NCBI RefSeq assembly: GCF_000328665.1
Contig: NC_019977.1
Coordinates: 1,446,011 to 1,510,010, forward strand
Direction of reading: 5' to 3'
DNA: 64,000 bases
DNA from: Methanomethylovorans hollandica DSM 15978
GTDB lineage: Archaea > Halobacteriota > Methanosarcinia > Methanosarcinales > Methanosarcinaceae
Part shown: positions 1 through 7,442 of the stretch, in pieces
Layout of the letters: each line of letters begins with the position of its first letter
Position numbering within the stretch: the stretch's first letter is position 1
Made by a program: the position numbers and the translations under genes
Notes under the pieces: model-generated
Databases searched by the model: none
What the model was told of the DNA's origin: nothing
What the model saw: the letters and a program-made list of their open reading frames with translations, nothing else

Positions 1-395
1 AATGGGCCGCCGCTGATCGCACAGTCTCCAAAGGCTATAATCCATTTTGGTGCTGGCATCTGATCCCATACCCTCTTAAGTGCAGGGAAATATTTTTTTG
101 TCACGTAGCCACTGATGATCAGTACATCGGCATGCCTGGGAGAGTTCCTTGGAATGATACCAAAACGATCGGTGTCATAGTGTGCCATACCTGTGGAAAG
201 CAATTCCACACCACAGCAACCCATAGCATTTACAGTGAACCAGAGAGAGTTTTTCCTTCCCCAGTTAATGATATCCTGTGCTTTTGTCTTCTTTAAGAAG
301 TCACTGATAGCACTAGTGCTTGTGGTCATGACACCTGGTATCTCTTCTTGCATGTCATCTTTATTATTAGTGGAAACAGGCTCTACTTCTGCCAT
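1..395 (-). CDS. fpoB: F420H2 dehydrogenase subunit FpoB, 3' part outside the window
   Basis: Partial gene: the start is in the window and the rest runs off the left edge. The product belongs to the NuoB/PSST family and would carry the N2 iron-sulfur cluster in the F420H2:methanophenazine oxidoreductase at the inner face of the membrane. The translation shows the adjacent-cysteine motif NAMGCCGVELLS, then an AFGDCAISGG segment typical of the family. The N-terminal 30 or so residues are a variable lead (MAEVEPVSTNN). The start at 395 overlaps the end of fpoA by 13 bases, so the two are translationally coupled. Fpo rather than bacterial Nuo is inferred from the methanogen context. Confidence 0.93.
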   Translation of the reverse strand, partial: MAEVEPVSTNNKDDMQEEIPGVMTTSTSAISDFLKKTKAQDIINWGRKNSLWFTVNAMGCCGVELLSTGMAHYDTDRFGIIPRNSPRHADVLIISGYVTKKYFPALKRVWDQMPAPKWIIAFGDCAISGGP

Positions 396-775
396 TTAAG
401 TGCCTCCTTCTTGATAAGATATAAGTATCCGAACAATACAACGAAAATAAAGATCAGCATTTCAATGGTTGCTATAGTCGTTATGCTTGGTTCTCTGAAA
501 ATAGTAGCCCATGGATACAAAAAAAGGACCTCTATATCGAACAAGACAAATGCAATGGCATACAAGTAATATTCAACATTGAACTGGATCCTCGCACTCC
601 CAGTGGGAACGGAACCCGCCTCATATGTTTCATATTTTACAGGAGATTTGCTCCTCGGACTTAACTGCTTCACAAGAAGCATGGTCACCGGAGGCATTAA
701 AAGCGCCACTACTAGAATTATCGCAACCGGAATGTAACTGTAGATTATGTTGCTAACATCGATTATTCCTGACAT
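383..775 (-). CDS. fpoA: F420H2 dehydrogenase subunit FpoA
   Basis: A 130-residue membrane subunit of the NuoA/ND3 family. Three transmembrane helices are visible at about residues 10-35, 68-88 and 98-122. The loop after helix 1 carries the family pattern KYETYEAGSVPTG, and helix 2 has the conserved FVLFDIEVLFLYPWA with acidic residues. In Methanosarcinales this is the first gene of the fpo operon, which moves electrons from F420H2 to methanophenazine with proton export. A ribosome site AGGTGA (782-787) precedes the ATG by a few bases. It overlaps fpoB by 13 bases. Confidence 0.95.
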   Translation of the reverse strand: MSGIIDVSNIIYSYIPVAIILVVALLMPPVTMLLVKQLSPRSKSPVKYETYEAGSVPTGSARIQFNVEYYLYAIAFVLFDIEVLFLYPWATIFREPSITTIATIEMLIFIFVVLFGYLYLIKKEALKWQK

Positions 776-1085
776 AGTGATTCACCTGAAGATTACAACA
801 ATATACAGGTTATTTGTATAATTCTTTTTTTATGAAAAAGAGTATACTGTAACCTATTCTCAATGAATGTTGGTTCAGAATACGTTAAAGGTTATTAAAT
901 TTTGTGTTATGGCAAGTTGCAATTAGCCTTTTTAGCTATGTTTTTATCATGCAGACATCGCCATTACACTAAAAGGTGTGAACCCATAGACAAAGGTTCT
1001 GCAGAAGAAATGCATCTTAATTGAACCGCAAGAGGGCGCAGAGCACACAGAGAATCAAAAAATATACAAAAAACTCAGCTCATTA
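776..1085. promoter_or_regulatory. fpo promoter region and intergenic spacer
   Basis: A 310-base AT-rich spacer upstream of fpoA, which reads leftward. On the minus strand it holds TATA-like stretches (ATTATACAAATA near 815, TGTATATTG near 800) and the fpoA ribosome site. The part near 1022-1053 is a degraded copy of the dispersed CGCAAAG repeat (gaaccgcaagagggcgcaga). No further gene is visible. Confidence 0.45.
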
Positions 1086-1586
1086 TTAGAGCTGAGGAGA
1101 ATAGTATTTTTTGATCAAAGTATCACATTCGGAGCAGGAAACTATCATCCAGTGCCCTACATCCGTGCGCACATATTTTTCAAAGATCGAAGAGCCACAA
1201 TTCGGACACACATAATAGTCCTTGAAATAGTAATGGTAGAAATGTGGCGTTGTTTCAAGCCACTTCAGTACCATTTGCATGTGTGTGAAGTATTTCTGCT
1301 TAAGGGGAGCAGCATTGCTCTCAAGGGCACCTTGCACACGACTGGCTACATGCCGGATATGGCTTTCAGATTTATCTGTGAGCTTTTTGTAGTCCGATAT
1401 ATATCTTATCGTGTGATCCAGATATTGCAGATAGGCCTTATGCGCCTTAGGTTCCCTTTTCCAGATGGTCTGTATGAAGTATTCTCCCATCACATCTTCC
1501 ATGATATCTGCACATGTTGTACAGATATTATAATCCTTAAAATGACGGGAATCCTGCTCACCCCCGCATATAACACATGTTTCCAT
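1086..1586 (-). CDS. Double zinc-ribbon protein of unknown function
   Basis: About 166 residues. An N-terminal CX2C pair (CVICGG) is followed after some 14 residues by CTTC. A C-terminal pair CPNCGS is matched by CSECD about 25 residues later, so two structural zinc sites bracket a helical, Tyr-rich middle. I do not recognise a named family. Methionine codons at 1586 and 1589 both fit better than the first one at 1610, because a GGGGTGA ribosome site lies just upstream. The gene ends a few bases from the inverted AGAGCTGAGGAG stretch near 1090. It reads the same way as the DUF22-like gene upstream (28 bases away) and may be co-transcribed with it. Confidence 0.75.
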   Translation of the reverse strand: METCVICGGEQDSRHFKDYNICTTCADIMEDVMGEYFIQTIWKREPKAHKAYLQYLDHTIRYISDYKKLTDKSESHIRHVASRVQGALESNAAPLKQKYFTHMQMVLKWLETTPHFYHYYFKDYYVCPNCGSSIFEKYVRTDVGHWMIVSCSECDTLIKKYYSPQL

Positions 1587-1614
1587 CATGTCACCCCTGA
1601 TTATCCTCAACTTA

Positions 1615-2034
1615 TCAAGTAATCGATATCGGCTTCATGGCTTCCCGGGTAAACATTATGGGGAATATGTTCAGCACTGCAAGCAGATCGCCACTGTGCA
1701 CTTTTCCGGACTCCTGCCCCAGCACATAAGCATATGTGATAGTGCGTTCAGTGTCCACCGGCTTGGCACCTCCATCTGTACCCACCTTTATGAGAGAAAC
1801 GAACGCATGGTGAGTAAATGTGCAAGGTATGGCGATCGTGTCAGGCTCGATACTGATATCCTTCACACGCAGTTTCTTGAACTCACCTGCCCTGATGTCT
1901 GCATCCTCTGTGGCTATCACCATTTCCCACTTTGCTCTTGTGGCGATGGTGAATTCGTATGTTGCAGCGCTTATTTTCTTACACTTGATGTCACCGTTCT
2001 CACGACAAACGACCTGAACTATTTCCTGCTTCAT
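1615..2034 (-). CDS. DUF22-like archaeal protein
   Basis: A 139-residue soluble protein resembling the archaeal DUF22 family. Features recalled for that family and seen here are the early FTIATRAKWEMVIA strand, the GEFKKLRVKDI and PCTFTHHAF segments, and the closing GDLLAVLNIFPIM. No catalytic residues are evident and no function is known. The start is placed at 2034, not the upstream ATG at 2070, because GGTGAT lies three bases before it. The gene sits 28 bases upstream of the zinc-ribbon gene on the same strand. Family assignment is from memory of its consensus and is moderately secure. Confidence 0.7.
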   Translation of the reverse strand: MKQEIVQVVCRENGDIKCKKISAATYEFTIATRAKWEMVIATEDADIRAGEFKKLRVKDISIEPDTIAIPCTFTHHAFVSLIKVGTDGGAKPVDTERTITYAYVLGQESGKVHSGDLLAVLNIFPIMFTREAMKPISIT

Positions 2035-2151
2035 TGCATCACCATGAATAGTTGGTCTATTATAGTACATATAGATTTCGAGAAAACTTCATTAATAATC
2101 ATTACATATGGTGGGCAGAAAAAACAAGATGTAAAAAATATGTATGAACGC

Positions 2152-2601
2152 TCATTTCCTTAACATAATACACGTTTTCTCTTTATGACATTTAGTAGTG
2201 AGAAGACTATTTGATTCAAGCACACCATCTATGTTGGTTAGTACATGGATAACATTCTCTTTCAATGAATGGATATCACAGGTCCTTACCTTTAACAGAA
2301 GATCATAAGGCTCCAGAAGTTCATAGATCTCAAGCACATCATTGATATTCTTGAGTTTATTGATCACACTTATCCTTTTACTCTGTTCTATTCTAAGACC
2401 TATATAGGTAGTTACATTTAACCCGATGCTCATAGGATCGATCAAAATGGTGAATTGCTTGACAACCCCGCTGCTCTGAAGTTTTTCGATCCTTTTGTGA
2501 ACAGTAGATGTAGCAAGCCCGAGATTGCTGGCTATTTCAGTGCTGTGAATCCTGGAATTATGTGTGAGGTGTTCCAAAATAGCAAAGTCTAGATCGTCCA
2601 T
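2152..2601 (-). CDS. Lrp/AsnC-family transcription regulator
   Basis: A 149-residue archaeal feast/famine regulator. Residues 1-55 form the winged helix-turn-helix (DLDFAILEHLTHNSRIHST, then ATSTVHKRIEKLQSSGVV with the recognition helix). Residues 65-140 form the RAM-type effector domain, with the glycine region weakened here (ELLEPYDLLLKVRT). Such proteins act as dimers and octamers and often bind amino acids. No ribosome site is visible before the ATG and the upstream region is very AT-rich (TATACCATAAAC), consistent with a leaderless transcript. Its targets cannot be read from the window. Confidence 0.9.
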   Translation of the reverse strand: MDDLDFAILEHLTHNSRIHSTEIASNLGLATSTVHKRIEKLQSSGVVKQFTILIDPMSIGLNVTTYIGLRIEQSKRISVINKLKNINDVLEIYELLEPYDLLLKVRTCDIHSLKENVIHVLTNIDGVLESNSLLTTKCHKEKTCIMLRK

Positions 2602-2674
2602 ATTAATATATTTAATAGTTTATGGTATATGATAGTTTTCTTTCGGCCAGCAATAAGAAATCAATGTAACATGA

Positions 2675-3890
2675 GCTGTCAATAACCAACGACTAAAGGC
2701 GTTGGCTTGCGATTCAAATTCCCTTTCGGGCAGACCGCTATAGGCATATTGACTAATGCCCTTGCTGCTATGTTTTTAGCAGCATTATAATCGGCGTGTT
2801 CAGTATGACCACAATCTAAACACTTAAATTCTGCCTGAGAAGTTCTGTTGTTCTTGTCTATGTATCCACATACAGAACATTCTCTGCTAGTGTTTCTTGG
2901 GTTAACTGATACAAAAGGCACTCCTATTAACTTTGATTTATATTCTAAAAAGAGCTTAAGTTGACTGAAAGCCCATTTCCCGAATTGTTCACGCTGTGCT
3001 TTCTTAACAGTAGTCCTAGAGCGAATATGTGTCAGTTCCTCTACAGCAATTGCTCTATTCATGTCTTTAGCTACCTGAACAATTTGTTTAGCAATAATAT
3101 GATTGGTGTTAGTTTTAAAACGTCTTTCCTTGCCCGATATTTTCTTCAGGTGGCGTTTAGCTGACTTTGTACCAACACTCTGAAGAGTTGACTTTAGCTT
3201 AGAAAAGTGTTCTCTCACTTCATTGCATTTATCGCTGGAGTAGATCACTCCATCGCTGGTTGTTGCAATGTTAACAACACCCATATCTACACCTAATACT
3301 CCTTCTGGAGTCAAAGGTATTTCTTCTGGTACATCTACAACAATGCATAGGTACAGATCCCCTTTGATATATATCAGGTCAACTTGTCCTTTTATCCTAC
3401 TCATTTTCAGCTTTGCATAACTACCATATACCATCGGAACAACGATTCTGCCTTCTAGAGTTGTTATGCTTGCTTTATCAAGTCCTTTAAAAGATAACAC
3501 TCTCTGGTCATAGACAATTGCACCAAACTTATCAAAAAGATGCAAGCACGTCTTATCGATCTTATAAGATTCAACGACCTTTGAAATTGCTCTAATCGCT
3601 AACTGTGCTGGAAGATTGAACTCTTTACGAATATCATAGTAACATTTCTGTTGGAGCTTAAACTTATTGTAACATTTCAGTTCAAATGCTATTTTTGAAA
3701 TGCTATTACATGCATTGTTAAATTGTTCCATAGTATCTACTAACTTCTTTTTCTGTTCTACAGCAGGATAGAGTTTAGCTTTCAAAGTTAGTAGCATAGT
3801 ATTGATATAATACTTCAATGCATATGTAGTTATCGTGTAGCAGATACGGCATTCCTCCCACGGCTAAAGCTCGTGGGCTTCCTGCCTGCT
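2675..3890 (-). mobile_element. IS200/IS605-type element carrying only tnpB
   Basis: A tnpB-only (IS1341-like) element. The right end carries a perfect-type hairpin at 2686-2705 (CCAACGACTAAAGGCGTTGG) that overlaps the last codons of tnpB. The left end carries a hairpin at 3857-3877 framed by GGCATTCCT and GGCTTCCTGCC. The same left-end frame occurs at 10248-10291. No tnpA is present, so movement would need a transposase in trans. The right end, running out of the tnpB 3' end, is where the guide (omega/reRNA) is expected in this family. Exact boundaries are approximate. Confidence 0.75.
2679..3797 (-). CDS. tnpB: TnpB RNA-guided nuclease of IS605 family
   Basis: About 372 residues, full length for the family. 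The RuvC triad is intact: Asp in GVDMG, Glu in AVEELTHI, Asp in HADYNAAKN. A C-terminal zinc ribbon is formed by CSVCG and CLDCGH. TnpB proteins are guide-RNA-directed DNA nucleases that help retain the element. The first methionine at 3818 is probably not the start; the one at 3797 (MLLTLKAKLYP) matches the usual family N-terminus. The middle motif SVGTKSAKRHLKKISGKERRF is shared with the tnpB genes at 10.4 and 32 kb, so the three form one sub-lineage distinct from those at 5.8 and 36 kb. Confidence 0.93.
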   Translation of the reverse strand: MLLTLKAKLYPAVEQKKKLVDTMEQFNNACNSISKIAFELKCYNKFKLQQKCYYDIRKEFNLPAQLAIRAISKVVESYKIDKTCLHLFDKFGAIVYDQRVLSFKGLDKASITTLEGRIVVPMVYGSYAKLKMSRIKGQVDLIYIKGDLYLCIVVDVPEEIPLTPEGVLGVDMGVVNIATTSDGVIYSSDKCNEVREHFSKLKSTLQSVGTKSAKRHLKKISGKERRFKTNTNHIIAKQIVQVAKDMNRAIAVEELTHIRSRTTVKKAQREQFGKWAFSQLKLFLEYKSKLIGVPFVSVNPRNTSRECSVCGYIDKNNRTSQAEFKCLDCGHTEHADYNAAKNIAARALVNMPIAVCPKGNLNRKPTPLVVGY

Positions 3891-4153
3891 TAATCGTGAA
3901 AATATGTGAAAATATGAATATGCATAAGGCAGCAAAATGCTGCCAGGAATTTTAAATGAACTTCTTTTTTATTTTATAATTAAATGAGATATTTTGCTTC
4001 TCCTTTAAAAATTAATCTAAATTTATATCAGAAACATATCAGTTGTTCATATACACAACCGAAAATTTCAGTCATGCAAAAAACGAAAGCCTTATTAATA
4101 GATGCCTTTTATGCTTATTATCTATTATTTTAAAAAAGGCCAGGTGATCTATT
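3891..4153 (+). promoter_or_regulatory. Upstream region of the solute-binding lipoprotein
   Basis: AT-rich spacer between the element end and the binding-protein gene. Candidate TATA boxes are AAATTTATATCA (about 4019-4030) and TTTTATGCTTA (about 4108-4118); the second gives a short leader. AGGTGAT at 4142-4148 is a strong ribosome site and fixes the unusual TTG start at 4154. Confidence 0.5.
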
Positions 4154-4930
4154 TTGAAAAAAATACTAAACTTCCTAGTATTAGGACTGATGATTGCGGT
4201 CCTGGTAACGACCTCAGGATGCACGGACAAGAATGCTGGAGCAAACAGTACCCAGAAAACATACGTAGTTGGTACAGAACCTTATTTCCCTCCATTCGAA
4301 TATGCTGAAGAAAACAATAGCAAGAATATAGTTGGTTTTGATGTTGATCTCATCAACGCCATAGCTGCAGACCAGGGATTCAAAGTTCAATGGAAGGATC
4401 TTGAATTCGATGCGCTGATACCGGCTCTGCAGTCAGGGCAGATCGACATGATCGCTTCAGGCATGACCATCACAGAAGAGCGTGAAAACGCTGTAGACTT
4501 TACCGAACCTTATATCAATGCGGGGCTGGCCCTTGCGGTTGCTGTCAGCAATGAAGAGATAAAAGGTGTTGATGACCTCAAGGGCAAGGTCGCTGCCGTA
4601 CAGCAGGGTTCAACCGGCTCTCATGAAGCTGAAAAGCTAAAAGCTGAAGGCAAGATCGGAGATATAATCTATCTTGCACATGTGAACGATATAATTCTGA
4701 ACATCCAGAACGAACGTGCAGACTTTACCATAAATGATCTGCCAGTGACCCAGGCTTTTATGAGCCAGAATCCGGGCGTCATAAAGATCGTGGATGATGA
4801 ACTTACAAGTGATTCGTATGGTTTTGCAGTAAAGAGCGGGAACACTGAACTTCTCACTATGCTCAACCAGGGTCTTGAAAACGTCAAACAGGACGGAACA
4901 TACGATCAGATAATGACAAAGTACTTCTGA
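4154..4930 (+). CDS. Amino-acid-type ABC transporter substrate-binding lipoprotein
   Basis: A 258-residue extracytoplasmic solute-binding protein (SBP_bac_3/GlnH type). Residues 1-23 are a lipoprotein signal ending in the lipobox TTSGC, so the mature protein would be lipid-anchored at Cys23. The ligand-binding fold shows TEPYFPPFEY, GFDVDLINAIA, the SGMTITEER-to-FTEPY signature and VGT/QQGST loops, all typical of polar amino-acid binding. Translation begins at TTG with AGGTGAT upstream. No permease or ATPase gene follows within the window, so it is an orphan here and must work with a transporter elsewhere, or as a sensor. Flanked by mobile DNA on both sides. Confidence 0.93.
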   Translation: MKKILNFLVLGLMIAVLVTTSGCTDKNAGANSTQKTYVVGTEPYFPPFEYAEENNSKNIVGFDVDLINAIAADQGFKVQWKDLEFDALIPALQSGQIDMIASGMTITEERENAVDFTEPYINAGLALAVAVSNEEIKGVDDLKGKVAAVQQGSTGSHEAEKLKAEGKIGDIIYLAHVNDIILNIQNERADFTINDLPVTQAFMSQNPGVIKIVDDELTSDSYGFAVKSGNTELLTMLNQGLENVKQDGTYDQIMTKYF

Positions 4931-5044
4931 ATTTTCCAGTTGCATGCGACTTTTGTTGCATGCCATAATTTTTATCCAGATCTGTCCAGGTCCGGTTAAC
5001 TCCTTATAGGGATCTTCTAATTAGAACCTGAACTTAAAAACATA

Positions 5045-5290
5045 TTGAGGATTTCGATCAATCTCTTTGTGATCGATTGATACAATTTTTTATCAATGAC
5101 AGGAAGCTAAGGAGCAAATAGCAAGCTTTGCGCCCTTGTGTCCTTGCGTTTAAAATTATTTGCATTAAGATATTAATATGAACCTAAACAATCAACTAAA
5201 GAAATTAATGTTAAATTATAATTTTATTTTATAATTAGTAAAATACGTACACAATTATTATCAACGCAAAGGCGCTAAGAAGCCAGGACT
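5045..5290. repeat. Dispersed CGCAAAG/CTTTGCG repeat, long copy
   Basis: Non-coding DNA made of two blocks. Block 1 (about 5055-5150) has an AATCTCTTTGTGATCGAT stretch and then gctaaggagcaaatagcaag followed by CTTTGCGCCCTTG; it matches 16092-16190 closely. Block 2 (5144-5285) matches 12651-12797 over some 140 bases, from TTGCGTTTAAAATTATTTGC through ACGCAAAGGCGCTAAGA. The family is an imperfect inverted repeat of CGCAAAG-type words. No protein is encoded. Confidence 0.7.
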
Positions 5291-5385
5291 GCCACACTCT
5301 TTGTTTCTTTGAACCTTGGCTTCTTTGTGCTGCGGATGCTTGCAGTAAATAAGTGGAGAAAAGGTAGCAAATCACTAAATAGAAA

Positions 5386-5597
5386 GGTTCTCTTCAACAT
5401 CGTGTGGGTAATTGCAGCACCGATACATCACCAATCCCCTATAAAATAACAATGCACTGTATACAAGTATCTACTGAATTTAGGAATATGCATCATGTAA
5501 CATAGTTGTCAATACCGCCAAGACCTGGTCACTAAATCAGAAAACGCTTTTGTTCCAAATACCTTAAGAATTTACCCACTCAATGTTGTGGAGATCC
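5386..5597. mobile_element. 212-bp MITE related to the ISL3 element at 18.6 kb
   Basis: A non-autonomous element. Its left end (GGTTCTCTTCAACATCGTGT at 5386) and inverted right end (ending TTGTGGAGATCC at 5597) match the ends of the complete ISL3 element at 18578-19852 almost base for base. It is flanked by a perfect 8-bp direct repeat AATAGAAA (5378-5385 and 5598-5605). The interior has no open frame and does not resemble the transposase gene. It was very probably moved by the ISL3 transposase. Confidence 0.88.
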
Positions 5598-5643
5598 AAT
5601 AGAAATATATGCAAGTGCATAACTATATGTAATTGGTGATGTT

Positions 5644-5757
5644 ATGAAAAGATTCACTGTTTCTCTCCCCGATGAACTTAAAAAAGAGATGGATGTTTTC
5701 CCTGATGTGAACTACCACTCAGCTAAAGACCGAGTGGCTTCCTGCTTCATTCCTTGA
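5644..5757 (+). pseudogene. VapB-like antitoxin, truncated by an IS605-type element
   Basis: The first 20 or so codons read MKRFTVSLPDELKKEMDVFP, the N-terminus of a ribbon-helix-helix antitoxin of the VapB/CopG type, with a good GGTGAT ribosome site at 5636-5641. From about 5705 the reading frame passes into the hairpin end of the inserted element and stops at 5755-5757, leaving 37 codons. The same flank sequence (TGAACTACC and onward) occurs at the end of the related element at 35833, which locates the junction. The matching PIN toxin fragment lies beyond the element at 7209. Confidence 0.75.
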
Positions 5758-5804
5758 ACTATCGTTCACAAGTCCACAGGCTCTTCCCGTAGTTCCTACG
5801 GTGC

Positions 5805-6917
5805 TCAAAGACATATTAGATTTTGGTCGATGAGAGCAAATTTCTTGATATTGATAGCAGCGTTGATGTCCCTATCGTGCTTTGTAGCACATTCTGGACA
5901 TTCCCATTCTCTATCTCTCAATTGAAGCTCTTTGTTATGGTATCCACACATACTACAGAGCTTTGAAGATGGCTCAAACTGTCCAATCCTCAGTACAGTT
6001 TTTCCCAACCATGCAGCTTTGTATTCCAGTTTTGTTACAAAGCTACTCCATGCTGAATCGCCTATTGATTGTGCTAAGTTGTGATTCTTAATCATTCCTT
6101 TAACATTCAGAGTTTCCAATGCTATTGCTTGGTTCTCGCTAATCAGTTTAAAAGATAGTTTATTCTGGAAATCGTTTCTCTGATTTGCTATTTTGTCATG
6201 GAGTGATGAAAGCCTTTGTTTAGCCTTTGCTCTATTCTGAGAGCCTTTTTGTTTCTTTGATACTCTTTTTTGTAATACCTTCAATCGTTGTAAGGAGTTC
6301 TTCAAGTGTCTTGGGTTCTCAATCTTTTCACCAGTAGAGAGTACAGCAAAATCTTTGATACCAACATCTATTCCAACCGTAGTGGAATCTGAGAACTCTT
6401 GCTTTACTGGAATTTCGTTTCCATCCTCAACAAGAATGCTGATATAGTAATATCCTTTACATGACTTTGATACTGTAGCTGTTTTAAGTTCTCCCTCAAA
6501 AACTCTGTGGAGTACAGCTTTGATTTCTCCAATCTTGGGAAGTTTCACAGTATTGTTGTCAAAGTTCACCGTGTAATGCTGTGGTACTGGAAAAGACTGT
6601 ATTGGATTCTTCTTTGATTTGAATCTAGGAAATCCATTTTTCTCTCTAAAGAATCGAGTGAAAGCCGATTCAACCTGCTTTGTCATGCCTTGCAATGACT
6701 GAGAATTAACTTCTCCTAACCATTTGTTAGATTCTTTCAATGCAGGAATCATCTTGTTCAAATCGAATCTGGAAACAGATTTTCCAGTCTGTTCGTATGT
6801 TATGATTTTCTGGTCTAACGCCCAATTGTAGACAAACCTACAGCTACCTATGTGCTGATTCAATTGCACAGCTTGGGTAAGAGTAGGATATAGTCTAAAC
6901 TTGAACGCTTTCAGCAT
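5805..6917 (-). CDS. tnpB: TnpB RNA-guided nuclease, second lineage
   Basis: A 370-residue intact TnpB. N-terminal signature MLKAFKFRLYPT and CRFVYNWALDQK; RuvC residues Asp in GIDVGIKDFAVLS, Glu in ALETLNVKGM, Asp in HDRDINAAINIKKF; zinc ribbon CSMCG and CPECA. This sub-family (Q..K/R-rich LQRLKVLQKRVSKKQKGSQN) is the same as the frameshifted copy at 35942-37057 and different from the other three tnpB genes here. The 3' flank 5706-5804 is conserved with 35830-35941 and is the expected guide-RNA scaffold. The gene starts at the ATG at 6917; no ribosome site is obvious. Confidence 0.95.
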   Translation of the reverse strand: MLKAFKFRLYPTLTQAVQLNQHIGSCRFVYNWALDQKIITYEQTGKSVSRFDLNKMIPALKESNKWLGEVNSQSLQGMTKQVESAFTRFFREKNGFPRFKSKKNPIQSFPVPQHYTVNFDNNTVKLPKIGEIKAVLHRVFEGELKTATVSKSCKGYYYISILVEDGNEIPVKQEFSDSTTVGIDVGIKDFAVLSTGEKIENPRHLKNSLQRLKVLQKRVSKKQKGSQNRAKAKQRLSSLHDKIANQRNDFQNKLSFKLISENQAIALETLNVKGMIKNHNLAQSIGDSAWSSFVTKLEYKAAWLGKTVLRIGQFEPSSKLCSMCGYHNKELQLRDREWECPECATKHDRDINAAINIKKFALIDQNLICL

Positions 6918-6968
6918 ACAAAGGTATTATATGCTTTAACAACATATACAGCTTTTGGTAAAAATTAG

Positions 6969-7151
6969 TGTACTATCCATATCATAAGGCTGAAACAGGA
7001 GTCTACTCACCGATTATGGAAAGCAAAAAGAGAGTATATATGTGAGCATTATTGGGGAGAAAACACATTATGGAGTGATGGATATTTTGTATCCACCATT
7101 GGAAATGTTAGTAAGGAAGCTATGGAATATTACATTCGGAATCAGGGATGA
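6969..7151 (+). pseudogene. IS200/IS605 TnpA C-terminal remnant
   Basis: Read in the frame that ends at the TGA 7149-7151, the translation is ...EHYWGENTLWSDGYFVSTIG, then NVSKEAMEYYIRNQG. This is the C-terminal third of Y1 single-strand transposases (family pattern LWS-GYF-S-G followed by a YI-NQ helix). The HUH motif and the catalytic tyrosine region upstream are missing, because only about 60 codons remain of a normal 130-150. It faces away from the tnpB gene, as in IS605. Confidence 0.72.
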
Positions 7152-7208
7152 GTGTACGCTTATATCCCCTGAGCTAAAGACTCAGGGGTTTTACGCTGCT
7201 TTTTATAA

Positions 7209-7442
7209 ATGGAGTTTTTCATTGATGTAAATATTATCCTGCCTGCATTAATAGCAGCGAAAGGAAAGACATTTCCACTTATCTACAATGATCATTTAAA
7301 GTTATTTGCATCTAAATTTTTACTTGAGGAAGTCGAGAAATACAAAAAACGATGTAGAAATGCTCATGATTTCCGATCAGTACAGAGATTTGTCGGTGAA
7401 AGCGTATTCGGTGAAATGATTCTAACGTGTCAGAGACAATAG
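7209..7442 (+). pseudogene. PIN-domain toxin (VapC-like), truncated
   Basis: The 77-residue frame begins MEFFIDVNIILPALIAAKGK and continues KLFASKFLLEEVEKYKKR, matching the first half of archaeal PIN toxins, with Asp6 as the first catalytic acid (usually FVVDTNVL). The second half with the remaining acids is absent; after about residue 50 the sequence no longer resembles a PIN domain. Normal length is 130-140. It lies just after the IS605-type element that removed the rest of its antitoxin, so the pair is dead. The end overlaps the stop of the convergent nucleotidyltransferase gene. Confidence 0.7.

Larger units (their letters stand above)
5706..7190 (-). mobile_element. IS605-type element with tnpB and divergent tnpA remnant
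   Basis: Right end (tnpB side): hairpin at 5712-5734 with stem CCACTC/GAGTGG, followed by GCTTCCTGCTTCATTCCTTG, which is closely matched at 35871-35895. Left end: hairpin at about 7166-7188 with stem CCCCTGAG/CTCAGGGG. Inside are an intact tnpB and, facing away from it, a C-terminal tnpA fragment; this divergent layout is that of classical IS605. It split a vapBC locus. The tnpA remnant is too short to act, so the element now depends on transposase in trans. Confidence 0.8.

Noticed and set aside
1152..2163. Long plus-strand open frames opposite the zinc-ribbon and DUF22-like genes
   Set aside because: They are shadows: no family resemblance, no start context, and the minus-strand frames have clear motifs and ribosome sites.
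7042..7230. 62-codon ORF starting at 7042
   Set aside because: Its frame runs against the TnpA remnant frame, which carries the recognisable LWSDGYFVSTIG sequence.
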